A stretch of DNA of 64,000 nucleotides from Thermoleophilia bacterium (GTDB lineage: Bacteria > Actinomycetota > Thermoleophilia > Solirubrobacterales > 70-9): the NCBI GenBank assembly GCA_016650125.1, contig JAENWT010000002.1, positions 62,001-126,000 on the forward strand, written 5' to 3'. Shown here piece after piece: positions 24,532 through 35,650 of the stretch (the first letter of the stretch is position 1; each line of letters starts with the position of its first letter). Both the position numbers and the translations under genes were made by a program. The notes under the pieces are model-generated. The model made no database searches, had not been told where the DNA came from, and saw nothing but the letters and a program-made list of their open reading frames with translations.

Positions 24532-26358
24532 CTACTCGGACTGAGTGCCGACCGGTACCGCGGCCGACTGTCCGAGGGCATCTCCATTCTTGTCCACTGC
24601 CTCGACCGCGATGACCGCTCCGGCTGCGGGAGCGGCGATCTCGGTTTCGAGGTCAGCCCAGTTCTTGCTGGCGATCTTGTCCAGGCTGTTCTCGTTGGGC
24701 CCGGAGAGGACGTTCCACTCCGCGATCTGGGTGGCGCCGTTCCAACTGGCCCAGACAGTGGTGCCGCCGCCGGTTGCTTCACTGGCGATGGCCGGGCGAC
24801 CCTTCGGCACGCCGGTCCACCTGTCCTTCTGAGCACGGTAGGAACTGACCGCGGCCTCCGGGAACGTGATGTCGAGGATCACGTCACCGGCTTCGCTGAA
24901 CTCGGTCGCCCTCGCGACCGATCCCCAGCCGACCAGCGCGTTTCCGTTGCTCTGGACGTCGATGTCGCCCTGCGAGGACGAGACCACCGGAGTTCCGGGG
25001 TGCTCGTAACGCTGGACCAGGTCGGCTTTGAGCGAGCCGTTCTTGCCGCTCAGCTTGAGGATCAAACCGCTCGACTCCTCGTTGATCGTCGGCACGTTGC
25101 GGCCCGAGCCGTTGTCGAACAGCGAGATGTTGCCGTTCGGCAGGCGCCGGGCATCGTGCTGGTAGGCGAAGCTGGTGCCTTCACCCATCGCGAAGCTGCC
25201 TTCGCCGCCGTCACCGCGCAGCTGCCAGCGGATCTTGGCGGTAGCGCGGTCGATCCGGAAGATCGAGCTCGAGCGCCGGCCGGAGATCAGGTAGCTGTTG
25301 CCGTCGACCTTGATCGAGTTGGCGTGGAAATAGTCGTACGCGGTTCCGTCGGTCGGCGGCTCGCCGGCGCTGGAATTGAGCGGAACGTTGCCGAGGCTGT
25401 GCCATTCGAACATCACGGCGCCGGTCTTGATGTCGACTTCCTGGATGACGTTGTCCAGAACCTTGTCGGTCGTTCCTCCGACCTTGCTGGTGTCCCACCT
25501 GACGCCCTCGTAAGAGAGGGTCAGGGCGGTGTTCCGGTCGGTCAGGGCGAACTCGTGGATGTCGGGCGAGAAGCCGTTGCCCGGAGTCATCTTCTTGATC
25601 GTGTTGTACTTCTCGTTGAGGATCTCGTAAGCGCCGACCTGGGAGAAGCCTCTGGCGCTGGAAGCGCCTCGCCAGTAAGTCAGGACGGGCTTGTCGCGGT
25701 AGGTCTGGGTCTGGAAGTTCATCACCGATTGTCCGTTGCCACCAAAACCGGTCGGCTGGAACCAGGAGGTCCGGCCGTAGTTGTCGACGATCATCAGGCC
25801 GTCCTCCTTCGGTGAAAGGAAGAATTTGCCCGGAGCTGCCTGGGCGGGGTTGCCTTCGACCACCATGGGCGGCGGCTTGAGGTCCGGCCGGGAATGAAGT
25901 CCGTCGGTCGTGGGAGGGGTGCCGGGACCGGCCACTTCGTCGTCGTTGCCGTAGTACTGGCCGATCTTGAACTTGTAGTCGCCCTTCCTGGCGTTGTAGA
26001 TCCTGAGGTCGGTCTTCACGCGCACGTGCTCACCCTTGACGAACGGCCTCTTCGGGACGAAGCTGACGCCCCTGCCGTCCGAATGAACCAGGCGGCTGCC
26101 GAAATGGCGGCCGGACTTGGCTCCGACGACCTTGATCTTGCCGAGCTTGTCCGGGTTCAGGCCACGGAAAGAGATCGTGGTCTTGGGGCCGGCGACCGGA
26201 GTCCCGGGGATCGGGTAGACGGCGACGGGCCTGACGGTCTTCGGCTTGGACGGCTTGGTCTTGGCCGCGGGGGCCGGGGCCGCAAAGGCTCCGAACATGC
26301 CGATTGATGCAACGACGATCAAGGCACGGCTCAAGAGCCTTCTGCTTACGTGATTCAA
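24532..26358 (-). CDS. Secreted arylsulfotransferase (ASST) family protein
   Basis: A 608-residue exported protein. The start is taken as TTG 26358, preceded by AGGAGGAG at ideal spacing and followed by a signal peptide (LLSRALIVVASIGMFGAFAAP). After a beta-sandwich N-terminal domain (~residues 35-150) comes a beta-propeller of the arylsulfotransferase type, with conserved histidine segments DIHEFALTDRNTAL, DYFHANSIKVDGNSYLISG and YQHDARRLPNGNISLFDNG. ASST enzymes transfer sulfate between phenols without PAPS. Bacterial members of this branch are mostly uncharacterised, so the activity is inferred. A related gene lies at 45122. Upstream and divergent start sites are absent. Confidence 0.85.
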   Translation of the reverse strand: MNHVSRRLLSRALIVVASIGMFGAFAAPAPAAKTKPSKPKTVRPVAVYPIPGTPVAGPKTTISFRGLNPDKLGKIKVVGAKSGRHFGSRLVHSDGRGVSFVPKRPFVKGEHVRVKTDLRIYNARKGDYKFKIGQYYGNDDEVAGPGTPPTTDGLHSRPDLKPPPMVVEGNPAQAAPGKFFLSPKEDGLMIVDNYGRTSWFQPTGFGGNGQSVMNFQTQTYRDKPVLTYWRGASSARGFSQVGAYEILNEKYNTIKKMTPGNGFSPDIHEFALTDRNTALTLSYEGVRWDTSKVGGTTDKVLDNVIQEVDIKTGAVMFEWHSLGNVPLNSSAGEPPTDGTAYDYFHANSIKVDGNSYLISGRRSSSIFRIDRATAKIRWQLRGDGGEGSFAMGEGTSFAYQHDARRLPNGNISLFDNGSGRNVPTINEESSGLILKLSGKNGSLKADLVQRYEHPGTPVVSSSQGDIDVQSNGNALVGWGSVARATEFSEAGDVILDITFPEAAVSSYRAQKDRWTGVPKGRPAIASEATGGGTTVWASWNGATQIAEWNVLSGPNENSLDKIASKNWADLETEIAAPAAGAVIAVEAVDKNGDALGQSAAVPVGTQSE

Positions 26359-26479
26359 GAATCTCCTCCTGTGAACTAACGTGGGCTGGCGGGCGGACGC
26401 TTCAAAAATACCAACCCCTCGGCCCAGCCCAAGTAGCGGTCCTGTGAAAACCGATCGGATTCGGCTTGAGCGGTGGGGA

Positions 26480-28132
<1,653 letters not shown>

Positions 28133-28192
28133 TGATCGCCACCTTATCCATCGTGGTGCCGCGGCCTTCGGATAGGCTCGACGCAGAGGGAG

Positions 28193-29146
28193 ATGGAAGT
28201 AAACGCCAACTTCTACATTCAGTCGATCGTCGCCGTGGTGGTCATCACCGATCCGCTGACGCGCGGCATCTTTTTCCGGCAGCTCACGGCCGCGGAACCC
28301 GAGCGCCGGGTGGAGTACGTCCGCAAAATCACCATCGCCGTTGCGGTGGTGCTCTTTGGTTCGGCACTGATCGGCAAGGAGCTGCTCGAGGCGATGGGGA
28401 TCAACCTCGGCGCCTTCGGGGTGGCCGGTGGCCTGGTCGTCTCCCTGATGGGTTTCGAGATGCTCTTCGGTGGCGAGCCGAGCCGGGCTCAGGGCGGCAA
28501 GGAGTCCAGGGAGCAGCCGGAGAGCTTCGAAGGTGGGGTGATCGTGCCTTACGCCATCCCCTTCGTGGCCGGCCCGGGTGCGATCACGACCGTGATCACG
28601 ATCTCATCAACTACCTCAGACGGTTCGGCGACGATCGCGGCCCTGGTGGCAGTCGCGGTGGCCGTAATCGCCCTGCCGATCGGTCACTTACTGGTTGCAA
28701 AGTACGTGAACCTCTCGGAACAGGGCGACGTCGATGTTTCCGCGGGTCGCGTTCGAGTACGGGCAGACCAGATGGGCCGCGGCGACGAGCTTCTTGGCCA
28801 GGGCAGCGTCTTTGACCCCACTGAGCGTGACGTCGAGTGCGCCGCCGATTTCGAATCCGCGGTCGTCGTTCGTCTTGAGGTCGACCTTCGAATCGAAGGC
28901 GACATCGCCGAGATCGACCTTTTCACGCCTTGCGACGGCGCCGAGGGCGCCCTCGAAACAGGCCGCCCATCCGACCGCGAAAAGTTGTTCCGGGTTGGTC
29001 CCGACTTCATCGGTACCCGGCAGGCGCAAGTCGACTTCGAGGACGCCGTCGGAAGTCTTGCCGTGGCCTTCGGTCCGACCTCCGACCACGTGTGCTTCGG
29101 CGGTGTAGATCACTTCTCCAGCCATGGGTCTCCGATCAGTCGTTAG
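28193..29146 (+). CDS. MarC-family membrane protein, tail lost and read through
   Basis: The first ~175 residues are a MarC/YchE-type inner-membrane protein with five hydrophobic segments and the family motifs [14 protein letters not shown] and [18 protein letters not shown]. The sixth helix expected at the end is missing: at about 28720 the frame enters the antisense of the Ohr gene and runs on as hydrophilic, non-homologous sequence until 29146. A 317-residue product could be made, but only the N-terminal part is MarC. A deletion that removed the 3' ends of two convergent genes explains this best. MarC proteins have no established function despite the name. Confidence 0.7.
   Translation: MEVNANFYIQSIVAVVVITDPLTRGIFFRQLTAAEPERRVEYVRKITIAVAVVLFGSALIGKELLEAMGINLGAFGVAGGLVVSLMGFEMLFGGEPSRAQGGKESREQPESFEGGVIVPYAIPFVAGPGAITTVITISSTTSDGSATIAALVAVAVAVIALPIGHLLVAKYVNLSEQGDVDVSAGRVRVRADQMGRGDELLGQGSVFDPTERDVECAADFESAVVVRLEVDLRIEGDIAEIDLFTPCDGAEGALETGRPSDREKLFRVGPDFIGTRQAQVDFEDAVGSLAVAFGPTSDHVCFGGVDHFSSHGSPISR
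28688..29125 (-). CDS. OsmC/Ohr-family peroxide resistance protein
   Basis: A 145-residue OsmC-fold protein. The two redox cysteines are in [15 protein letters not shown] near residue 55 and [16 protein letters not shown] near 119, the Ohr arrangement used to reduce organic hydroperoxides with lipoylated or thiol donors. The N-terminal [18 protein letters not shown] is typical. After NIDVAL the family normally ends within a few residues; here about ten foreign residues ([10 protein letters not shown]) follow, read from the antisense of the MarC gene. The core is complete, so activity is likely kept. Expected in the cytoplasm. Confidence 0.88.
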   Translation of the reverse strand: MAGEVIYTAEAHVVGGRTEGHGKTSDGVLEVDLRLPGTDEVGTNPEQLFAVGWAACFEGALGAVARREKVDLGDVAFDSKVDLKTNDDRGFEIGGALDVTLSGVKDAALAKKLVAAAHLVCPYSNATRGNIDVALFREVHVLCNQ

Positions 29147-29190
29147 CTTCAGATCGGTTCGATGCTAACGGGCGACCGACCCGGTCAAGA

Positions 29191-30486
29191 TCAGCGCCGG
29201 CGCCGGGCCGGCTCGCAGGTTTTCAGCCGGTTCTTGCCGGGCCCGCCTTTGCAGATGTCCTTGCCTTTGCCACCAATCAGCCTGTCCTTGCCGGGGCCTC
29301 CGGTCAGTGTGTCTTTGCCACCGTCGCCGTGCAGGGTGTCGTTGCCGGGTCCGCCGACCAGGTTGTCGTTGCCGGGTCCGCCGACCAGGTTGTCGTTGCC
29401 GGGTCCGCCGACCAGGTTGTCGTTGCCGTTGCCGCCGCAGACGAGGTCGTTGCCGCTGAGACCCTTGATCACGTCGTTGCCACCGAGCCCGGTGATCACG
29501 TCCAGCTTCTTCGTGCCCTTCAGCGTGTCCTTGCCCGGGGTGCCGCTGATCGTGGCGGCCACCCCGGCGCACTTGATCCCGGCGGGGTTCGGGTCGGGGT
29601 CGGGTGGCTTCGGGTAGTCGACCGTGTACCTCGCGAGGCTGGTTCGATCTTCGGCGCCGCCTACGGACCGGCCCGCCATCACGTACCTGCCCTGACCATC
29701 AACCGCAATTCCCCAGCCGTCGGCCTCAGGCGCAAAGAAGTCATCGAACAGGAACCCGTTTTCTCCGAAACTCTGGTCGAATGCCCCATTTGTCCCAAAT
29801 CGCATCATCAGGGCATCACCGGCAAAGGTCTCCGCGTTCACCAGACTTCCAGAGGTAATGATCCTGCCGGCCGGATCCAGCGTGGCGCTACGGGTGTAGT
29901 CCGACTCGGGGGTGCCAGTAGTCACCCGACCGTCGCCGCTGAACGTCTGGTCGAGAGCGCCGTCCGGCGTCAGCCTGGCGATCGCGGTGTCGTACGGCGT
30001 GTTGAGGGCCTGGCGTACATATCCCGCCAGAACTATTCGCTTCTGCGCGTCGATCAGGACCTCGGCCGCGGATTCCTCCGGTGCCGTGGCGAAGTCCACG
30101 ATCACGCGGCCATTGCCGTGGAACGACGGGTCGAACGAGCCTTCCGGTCTCAGCCTGATCACCAGGAAGTTGGTCACGGCACCGTCAGCAAGGCCTCCGG
30201 CGATCAGGATCCGGCCCTCGGCATCGATTGCCACCGAACTCCCGATCGAGAACGTGCCGCCGACGTCCGGAATGCCGTGGCCCGTTCCGCTGAGGGTCAG
30301 GTCCGGCTCGCCGTCGGCCTTCAGCCTCGCGACCGCGAAACTGGATGGGCCCGCCTGGGTCGAGTAACCACTCATGACCGTGCGGCCCTGGGCGTCGAGG
30401 GCCAGGTCGTAGGCCGCGTCAGACGAGATACCCGCGAAATTGAGGGTCTGTACCGCCGTCGCCGGAAAAGGATGCGTCCGAAGCAC
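29191..30486 (-). CDS. Delta-60 repeat and RTX-like protein, 5'-truncated
   Basis: About 431 residues if begun at GTG 30486. The first two thirds are delta-60 repeats of some 50-60 residues each (units like AIDAEGRILIAGG and FLVIRLRPEGSFDPSFHGNGR), a presumed beta-propeller. The C-terminal 110 residues are glycine-aspartate nonapeptides of the calcium-binding type, including three identical GNDNLVGGP units. No signal peptide is seen and the sequence begins inside the first repeat, although such proteins are normally secreted. The 5' end therefore seems lost. Upstream on this strand the open frame continues to 30870 but runs antisense to other remnants. Confidence 0.65.
   Translation of the reverse strand: MLRTHPFPATAVQTLNFAGISSDAAYDLALDAQGRTVMSGYSTQAGPSSFAVARLKADGEPDLTLSGTGHGIPDVGGTFSIGSSVAIDAEGRILIAGGLADGAVTNFLVIRLRPEGSFDPSFHGNGRVIVDFATAPEESAAEVLIDAQKRIVLAGYVRQALNTPYDTAIARLTPDGALDQTFSGDGRVTTGTPESDYTRSATLDPAGRIITSGSLVNAETFAGDALMMRFGTNGAFDQSFGENGFLFDDFFAPEADGWGIAVDGQGRYVMAGRSVGGAEDRTSLARYTVDYPKPPDPDPNPAGIKCAGVAATISGTPGKDTLKGTKKLDVITGLGGNDVIKGLSGNDLVCGGNGNDNLVGGPGNDNLVGGPGNDNLVGGPGNDTLHGDGGKDTLTGGPGKDRLIGGKGKDICKGGPGKNRLKTCEPARRRR
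29341..29421. repeat. Three exact 27-bp coding repeats
   Basis: GTTGCCGGGTCCGCCGACCA plus GGTTGTC occurs three times without a mismatch (29341, 29368, 29395). It encodes the calcium-binding nonapeptide GNDNLVGGP on the minus strand. Exact identity implies recent expansion by slippage. Confidence 0.92.
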
Positions 30487-30570
30487 CAGTAGCGAGCAGC
30501 CTCGTGGCGAAGAAATCGAACCCGGTGACTCCCGAAAAGTCGAAGCCGGCGGTGGGGGACGGGCGCTCCG

Positions 30571-30732
30571 GTTCCCGGGACATTCCCGGCCCTTCAGGGA
30601 GTGGCCCGGCTCGGCCCGAACGACACGATCTCGCTGATCGCCTACCAGAAGTCCGGCTCCAGCCTGAACACCCAGGTCAATGCCGGCCAGCCGGGCGGGA
30701 CCTGGCTCGCAGCAACCTGGGTAGGCCCTTAG
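30571..30732 (+). pseudogene. C-terminal fragment of a C1q/TNF-like exported protein
   Basis: Fifty-three plus-strand codons ending at TAG 30732 read VPGTFPALQGVARLGPNDTI and then NAGQPGGTWLAATWVGP. A final strand of the form xLxAxWVGP after a GDT/NDT-L-x-A-Y motif is typical of C1q-like jelly-roll tails in actinobacterial exported proteins. The N-terminal part is absent and upstream codons in this frame look non-coding. The fragment overlaps the last 4 nt of the lysX gene on the other strand. Confidence 0.4.
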
Positions 30733-33700
30733 TCCTTGGACTGAGCCCTTAAGGGTGGTACGAGCTTTTTCCCGATTATCGGGATTTTGAGGAAGCCTTC
30801 CGTGGTTGCGTAGAGCAGGCCCACCTTGGGGGCTGACTCGACGTCTTCGACGACGATCGACCGCGGCCACCAGTCGGGATCGAACTTGGCGTTGAAGTCG
30901 CGCAGTGACTTGATCTGGAAGAACGGGTTGAGCACCTCGGCGACACGCTTGAGGGCCTTCTGTCCGAGGTTGAGGCTCGTCTCGTCGTCAAACAGGCGGC
31001 CCCACGCGGCGAAGTTCATCGACAACCTTCGAAAACCCTGCTGTCCGAGCGTGGTTGCAGAGTTGGCGATCAGGAACTCGGTGATGCCGTTCGGCGCGTC
31101 GGGATTGCGCTGCATCAGGTCGAGAGACCAGCCGGGGTCATCACCGAAGACGGGGACCAGCCGCAGGAATCCCTGCGGCTGCTCGTCTTCGTCAAAGGCG
31201 ATCGAAAGCAGGAAGTCGGCGTTCACCCCCTCGACTTCGGTCCCGAGATCCATGGTGAAGCCACGCTCGTCGGAGTCACCGCGCCAGCGCTCGCGGATCT
31301 CGTTGAGCTGTTCGCAGAGGTTCGGGGCGGCCTCCGACTCGCGCATCATCCGGAAGCTGAGAACCTTATCCACTCTTCTTACGGTCGAACGCAGGTTCTT
31401 CATGCCGCTGCCCTGGAGGCTGAACCGGTCGCAGGGAATGATCGCTTCGTCGCCCATGTAGACGCCCTTGAGCCCGCGCTTCTCATAGAAGCCGAGGTCG
31501 GCCTCGCGGACCGCGAGGAAAGCGACCTTCCAGTTGCGCTCCCTGCAGTAGGCCAGGAACTGGTCGAGCACCCGGTCCTTGGAGCCGGGCGCGCCGATCG
31601 GATCGCCGGCGACCAGCGCGTAGCCGCTGATGTAGGTGAAGGCGATCATCGCGTCGCCGCGCAGGTTGAAGAAGTAGCTCTTGTCGGTGCGCAGCGCGAA
31701 GTAGTCGAGGGTGCCCGAGCCGTACTTGTGGACCAGTTCCTCGGCTCGCTCGCGGTCGCCGGCGCTGGGCCCGGAGCGCAGGGCGACGGCGCGGAAGATC
31801 AGGATGGCGAGCAGTGCGAGGCCGGCGATGCCGAGGGCGAAGAGTGCGGCCGGAAAGAAGTCGGAGAAGAACTTGCCGGTGTAGTGGTACGGCCCGTCGA
31901 AGCCGGCCAGACCCCAGGCCGTGGTCTCGAACATGCCGCCTACGGTCAGGCTTTCACGCACGTGGTCCTGGTTGAAGAGCAGGGAGGCGAAGCCGAAGAT
32001 GAACACGGCTCCGAGGTAGATCGGAACAAAACGCAAGGCGTCGAGCAGCGTGCCGGGATCGGGCCTCGCGCCGAACGAGTCACGCGTCCAGATCAGTGCG
32101 ATCACCATGAAGCCGGAATAGAAGGCGACCAGTGGGTCCGGTCCCTTGAGCATGTGCACCACGGCGGCGATCGCGAAGAGCAGGACGGCGACGGTCCAGG
32201 CACGGCGCTTGCCTTTCATGATGCCGCCAGCGATCACGAGCAGGACCAGGCCGACCACGGCCGAGACCACATGGCCCGAGGCGCGATCCGTCACGTCGCT
32301 GACCAGGGAGCCGATGCCGAGGTTGCTGTGGACTCCGGGCAGCACGGCCAGCAGGTAGGCGATACCGGCGATTGCGGTCATCCAGCCGAGGAACTTCTGG
32401 ACTTTGGGATTGCCGGCGGAAGCGGCGGGAACGATCGGGGCAGGGGCGGGCAGAGGTGCGGCGGGAGCGGGGGAAGGCGCGGTGTCCGGGGCATCAGTCA
32501 ACGCGGCCGCAACGGGGGACGGTTCAGGTTCGGGATCGGGCGGCCCGGGAGTGGACCGGTTCGACATCTCACCTGCGGTCGGCAGGTCCTGGACGGCCGC
32601 GTGGCCGGGACCGGCCTGGCCGTCTTCGGGGCGCATCGCCGGGAAGAGGATGACGTCGCGGATCGCCGAGGCCTCGGCGATCAGCATGATCAGGCGGTCG
32701 AGGCCGATGCCGAGGCCACCGGTCGGCGGCAGCCCGTATTCGAGGGCACGGATGTAGTCCTCGTCGACGCTTTCCGCTTCTTCGTCGCCGGCGGCTCCGG
32801 CTTTGGCTTCGTCCTCGAACCGGGACCGCTGGTCGACCGGATCGTTCAGCTCGGAATAGGCGTTGGCCAGCTCGCGGCCGGCGACGACCACTTCGAAGCG
32901 CTCGGTCAGGGATGGGTCGTCGCGGTGGGTCTTGGCCAGCGGTGAGACCTCGCGGGGGTAGTCGCAGACGATGGTCGGCTGGATCAGGGTCGCTTCGCCG
33001 GTCTCGTCGTAGACCTCGGACATCAGCCGGCCGGAGCCCCAGCTGTCTTCGTAATGGATTTCGAGCCGGTCGCAGATCGCCCGGGCCTCTTCGAGCGGCA
33101 TCGTCGGGTGCATCGTCTCGCCGGTGCAAACCTTAATCAGGTCGGCCATGGTGATGCGTTTCCAGGGGGCCTTGAGGTTGACTTCCTGGCCGTCGACGTG
33201 GACCAGCGTGGTGCCGATCGCGTCGAGTGACGCCTTCGAGCAGATCTGCTCGACCAGGTCCATCATGTCGTGGTAGTCACCGAGCGCCTGGTACGCCTCG
33301 AGCAGGGTGAATTCCGGGTTGTGGCGGGTGTCGAGGCCTTCGTTGCGAAAGACGCGGCCGATCTCGAAGACCCGCTCGAAGCCACCGACCACGAGGCGCT
33401 TGAGCGGCAGCTCGAGGGCGATCCGCAGATACATCTCGATGTCGAGGGCGTTGTGGTGGGTGATGAAGGGCCGGGCCGCGGCACCGCCCGCCGCCGACGC
33501 GAGGACCGGCGTCTCGACCTCGGTGAAGCCGTTGTCGACCAGGGTCTGGCGGACCGAGGTGATCACCTTCGAGCGGATGTCGAAGACCGGCCGGACCTCG
33601 GGGTTGGCGATCAGGTCGAGGTAGCGCTGGCGCAGCCTGGTGTCGACATCAGTCAACCCTTTGTGCTTGTCCGGCAGCGCCCGGAGGGCCTTTGAAAGCA

Positions 33701-34133
33701 GTTCGAGGCTGGTCGCGGTGACCGTCAGGGTGCCGGTGTGCGTGGTGATCGCCTTGCCACCGACCCCGACCCAGTCGCCTCGGTCGAGCGATTCGGCGTC
33801 TTCGAAGGACTGCTGGTCCATCCGGTCCTTCTCGAAGGCGACCTGGAGCGTGCCGGTCTGGTCATGGAGGTCGGCGAAGACGACGCCACCGTGGTTCCTG
33901 ATGGTCATCAGGCGGCCGGCGATCTTTACGTCGGCGCCGGTGTCGGCGTCCGCTCCGAGGTCGGGGTACTGGGTGAGGACCTCGGCGACCGTGTGGTCGC
34001 GCTTGAAGTTGACCGGGTATGGAGTTACTCCGCGTTCACGGAGTGAATCGAGCTTCGCCAGGCGCAGTGTCCGTTCTTCGGCGACGAAGTCGCGCCCCTC
34101 CGGCTTGTCGGTCTCCCCGTCTTCGTCACCCAT
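30729..34133 (-). CDS. lysX: Bifunctional lysyl-tRNA synthetase / lysylphosphatidylglycerol synthase
   Basis: A 1134-residue fusion. Residues 1-500 are a class II lysyl-tRNA synthetase: OB-fold tRNA domain (IAGRLMTIRNHGGVVFADLHD), motif 2 FEIGRVFRNEGLDTRHNPEFT region, motif 3 GLGIGLDRLIML. A proline/alanine linker (~505-565) leads to about six membrane helices and then a DUF2156/MprF acyl-tRNA transferase domain (~800-1120; YFFNLRGDAMIAF, VAGDPIGAP, FYEKRGLKGVYMGDEAI). It charges tRNA-Lys and transfers lysine to phosphatidylglycerol, which lowers the surface charge and protects against cationic peptides. In mycobacterial LysX the transferase comes first, so the order here is reversed. It may also be the cell's housekeeping LysRS. 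Confidence 0.9.
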   Translation of the reverse strand: MGDEDGETDKPEGRDFVAEERTLRLAKLDSLRERGVTPYPVNFKRDHTVAEVLTQYPDLGADADTGADVKIAGRLMTIRNHGGVVFADLHDQTGTLQVAFEKDRMDQQSFEDAESLDRGDWVGVGGKAITTHTGTLTVTATSLELLSKALRALPDKHKGLTDVDTRLRQRYLDLIANPEVRPVFDIRSKVITSVRQTLVDNGFTEVETPVLASAAGGAAARPFITHHNALDIEMYLRIALELPLKRLVVGGFERVFEIGRVFRNEGLDTRHNPEFTLLEAYQALGDYHDMMDLVEQICSKASLDAIGTTLVHVDGQEVNLKAPWKRITMADLIKVCTGETMHPTMPLEEARAICDRLEIHYEDSWGSGRLMSEVYDETGEATLIQPTIVCDYPREVSPLAKTHRDDPSLTERFEVVVAGRELANAYSELNDPVDQRSRFEDEAKAGAAGDEEAESVDEDYIRALEYGLPPTGGLGIGLDRLIMLIAEASAIRDVILFPAMRPEDGQAGPGHAAVQDLPTAGEMSNRSTPGPPDPEPEPSPVAAALTDAPDTAPSPAPAAPLPAPAPIVPAASAGNPKVQKFLGWMTAIAGIAYLLAVLPGVHSNLGIGSLVSDVTDRASGHVVSAVVGLVLLVIAGGIMKGKRRAWTVAVLLFAIAAVVHMLKGPDPLVAFYSGFMVIALIWTRDSFGARPDPGTLLDALRFVPIYLGAVFIFGFASLLFNQDHVRESLTVGGMFETTAWGLAGFDGPYHYTGKFFSDFFPAALFALGIAGLALLAILIFRAVALRSGPSAGDRERAEELVHKYGSGTLDYFALRTDKSYFFNLRGDAMIAFTYISGYALVAGDPIGAPGSKDRVLDQFLAYCRERNWKVAFLAVREADLGFYEKRGLKGVYMGDEAIIPCDRFSLQGSGMKNLRSTVRRVDKVLSFRMMRESEAAPNLCEQLNEIRERWRGDSDERGFTMDLGTEVEGVNADFLLSIAFDEDEQPQGFLRLVPVFGDDPGWSLDLMQRNPDAPNGITEFLIANSATTLGQQGFRRLSMNFAAWGRLFDDETSLNLGQKALKRVAEVLNPFFQIKSLRDFNAKFDPDWWPRSIVVEDVESAPKVGLLYATTEGFLKIPIIGKKLVPPLRAQSKD

Positions 34134-34162
34134 GGTCGAGATGCGGTTACTCTACCGCCAGG

Positions 34163-35650
34163 ATGCCTGAACCCGCTCCTCGCAAGGAAACAAAACCTGA
34201 CCGGTTGAGCAACGTTCTGGCCCAGGCGGACAAGGACCGGGAACGCCTTGATTCCGAGGCCTTCGGGCCCGGTGCCCTGACCGCTCTCGGCATCGCCAGC
34301 GTCGTCGGTGCGGGCATCTTCGTGACCACCGGTACCGCTGCCGCCGAGTACGCCGGCCCGGCGGTGATCATCTCCTTCGTCCTCGCCGGCATCGCGGCCG
34401 GGCTGACCGCCCTCTGTTACGCCGAGATGGCGGCGATGATCCCGATCGCCGGCAGCACCTACTCGTATGTCTTCGCGGCCTTCGGCGTGTTCATGGCCTG
34501 GTTCATCGGCTGGGACCTGCTGCTCGAGTACCTGTTCGCGGCCTCGACCGTGGCGGTCGGATGGGCAGGGTATTTCGTCGGGCTGATGGCGAGTATCGGC
34601 GTCGACATCCCCCATGACCTGTCGAATCCGCCCTTCGGCGGCGGCGGCGGGATCATCAACCTGCCGGCGCTCTTCGTGGTCGGATTCACGACTCTGCTGC
34701 TGGCGCTCGGGACCAAGGAGACGGTGCGCGCGAACAACGTGATGGTCGCGCTCAAGGTCGGCGCCCTGCTCGTCTTCATTGCGGTCGGCGCGTTCAACGT
34801 CGACACTTCTCTCTGGTCCCCGTTCGTTCCCGAGAACACCGGTTCGTTCGGCCACTTCGGCGACAGCGGCGTCATTCGCGCCGCCGGCGTCGTCTTCTTC
34901 GCCTACGTCGGCTTCGATGCCGTCTCGACGGCGGCCGGCGAGTCACGCAACCCGCAGCGCACGGTTCCGATCGGGCTGCTGGGCACGGTGATCATCTCGA
35001 CCATCCTTTACGTCGCGGTCGGACTGGTGATCACCGGTCTCGTCCCTTATTCGACCCTGAATGTGGCCGACCCGCTTTCAACCGCGCTGCGGGACGCGCC
35101 CGCCCAGATCGACTGGCTCGAGGACCTGATGAACGTGGCCGCGGTGGTCGGTCTGTTCGCGACCGTACTGGTCACCTTCTACGGCCAGACCCGCATCCTG
35201 ATGAGGATGTCTTCGGACGGGCTGCTTCCGGAGCGCTTCGGCAGGGTCAGCCCGCGCTTCCGGACGCCGGTCTTCACCACGATCGTCTGCGGCGTGGCCG
35301 GAGCGATCATCGCGGCACTCTTGCCGATCGACATCCTCGGCGAGCTGGTCTCGATCGGCACGCTCTTCTCCTTCGTCCTGGTCGCGGTCGGCGTGCTGGT
35401 CCTGCGCCGCACGCACCCCGACACGCCGCGCCCCTTCCGGGTTCCGGCGGTCAAGGTCGTCGCCCCGCTGGCGATCGTCTGCGCGTTATCGCTGATGGTC
35501 ACGCTGCCGGTCGACACCTGGATCCGCCTCTTTGTGTGGCTGCTGATCGGGCTGGTCATCTTCTTCGCGTACGGGCGCAAGCGCAGCGATGCGATCATGG
35601 CCCGGCTGATGCGCGAGGAAGAGGAAAAGCAGGCGGCAGCCGAGGCCTGA
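34163..35650 (+). CDS. APC-family amino acid permease
   Basis: A 495-residue transporter of the cationic amino acid transporter-like branch of the APC superfamily. The first helix carries GIASVVGAGIFVTTG, the substrate-backbone binding motif; about twelve helices follow, with a hydrophilic, charged N-terminus (RKETKPDR) and C-terminus. It probably imports an amino acid by proton symport. It diverges from lysX with only 29 nt between starts, so shared control is likely and lysine or arginine is a reasonable substrate guess, which is inference. Start MPEPAPRKE at 34163; no ribosome site stands out. Confidence 0.88.
   Translation: MPEPAPRKETKPDRLSNVLAQADKDRERLDSEAFGPGALTALGIASVVGAGIFVTTGTAAAEYAGPAVIISFVLAGIAAGLTALCYAEMAAMIPIAGSTYSYVFAAFGVFMAWFIGWDLLLEYLFAASTVAVGWAGYFVGLMASIGVDIPHDLSNPPFGGGGGIINLPALFVVGFTTLLLALGTKETVRANNVMVALKVGALLVFIAVGAFNVDTSLWSPFVPENTGSFGHFGDSGVIRAAGVVFFAYVGFDAVSTAAGESRNPQRTVPIGLLGTVIISTILYVAVGLVITGLVPYSTLNVADPLSTALRDAPAQIDWLEDLMNVAAVVGLFATVLVTFYGQTRILMRMSSDGLLPERFGRVSPRFRTPVFTTIVCGVAGAIIAALLPIDILGELVSIGTLFSFVLVAVGVLVLRRTHPDTPRPFRVPAVKVVAPLAIVCALSLMVTLPVDTWIRLFVWLLIGLVIFFAYGRKRSDAIMARLMREEEEKQAAAEA

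Noticed and set aside
29191-29560. RTX toxin or hemolysin
   Set aside because: Only the calcium-binding nonapeptides are shared. There is no toxin domain, acyltransferase or type I secretion gene nearby, and the organism type uses such repeats in many exported proteins.
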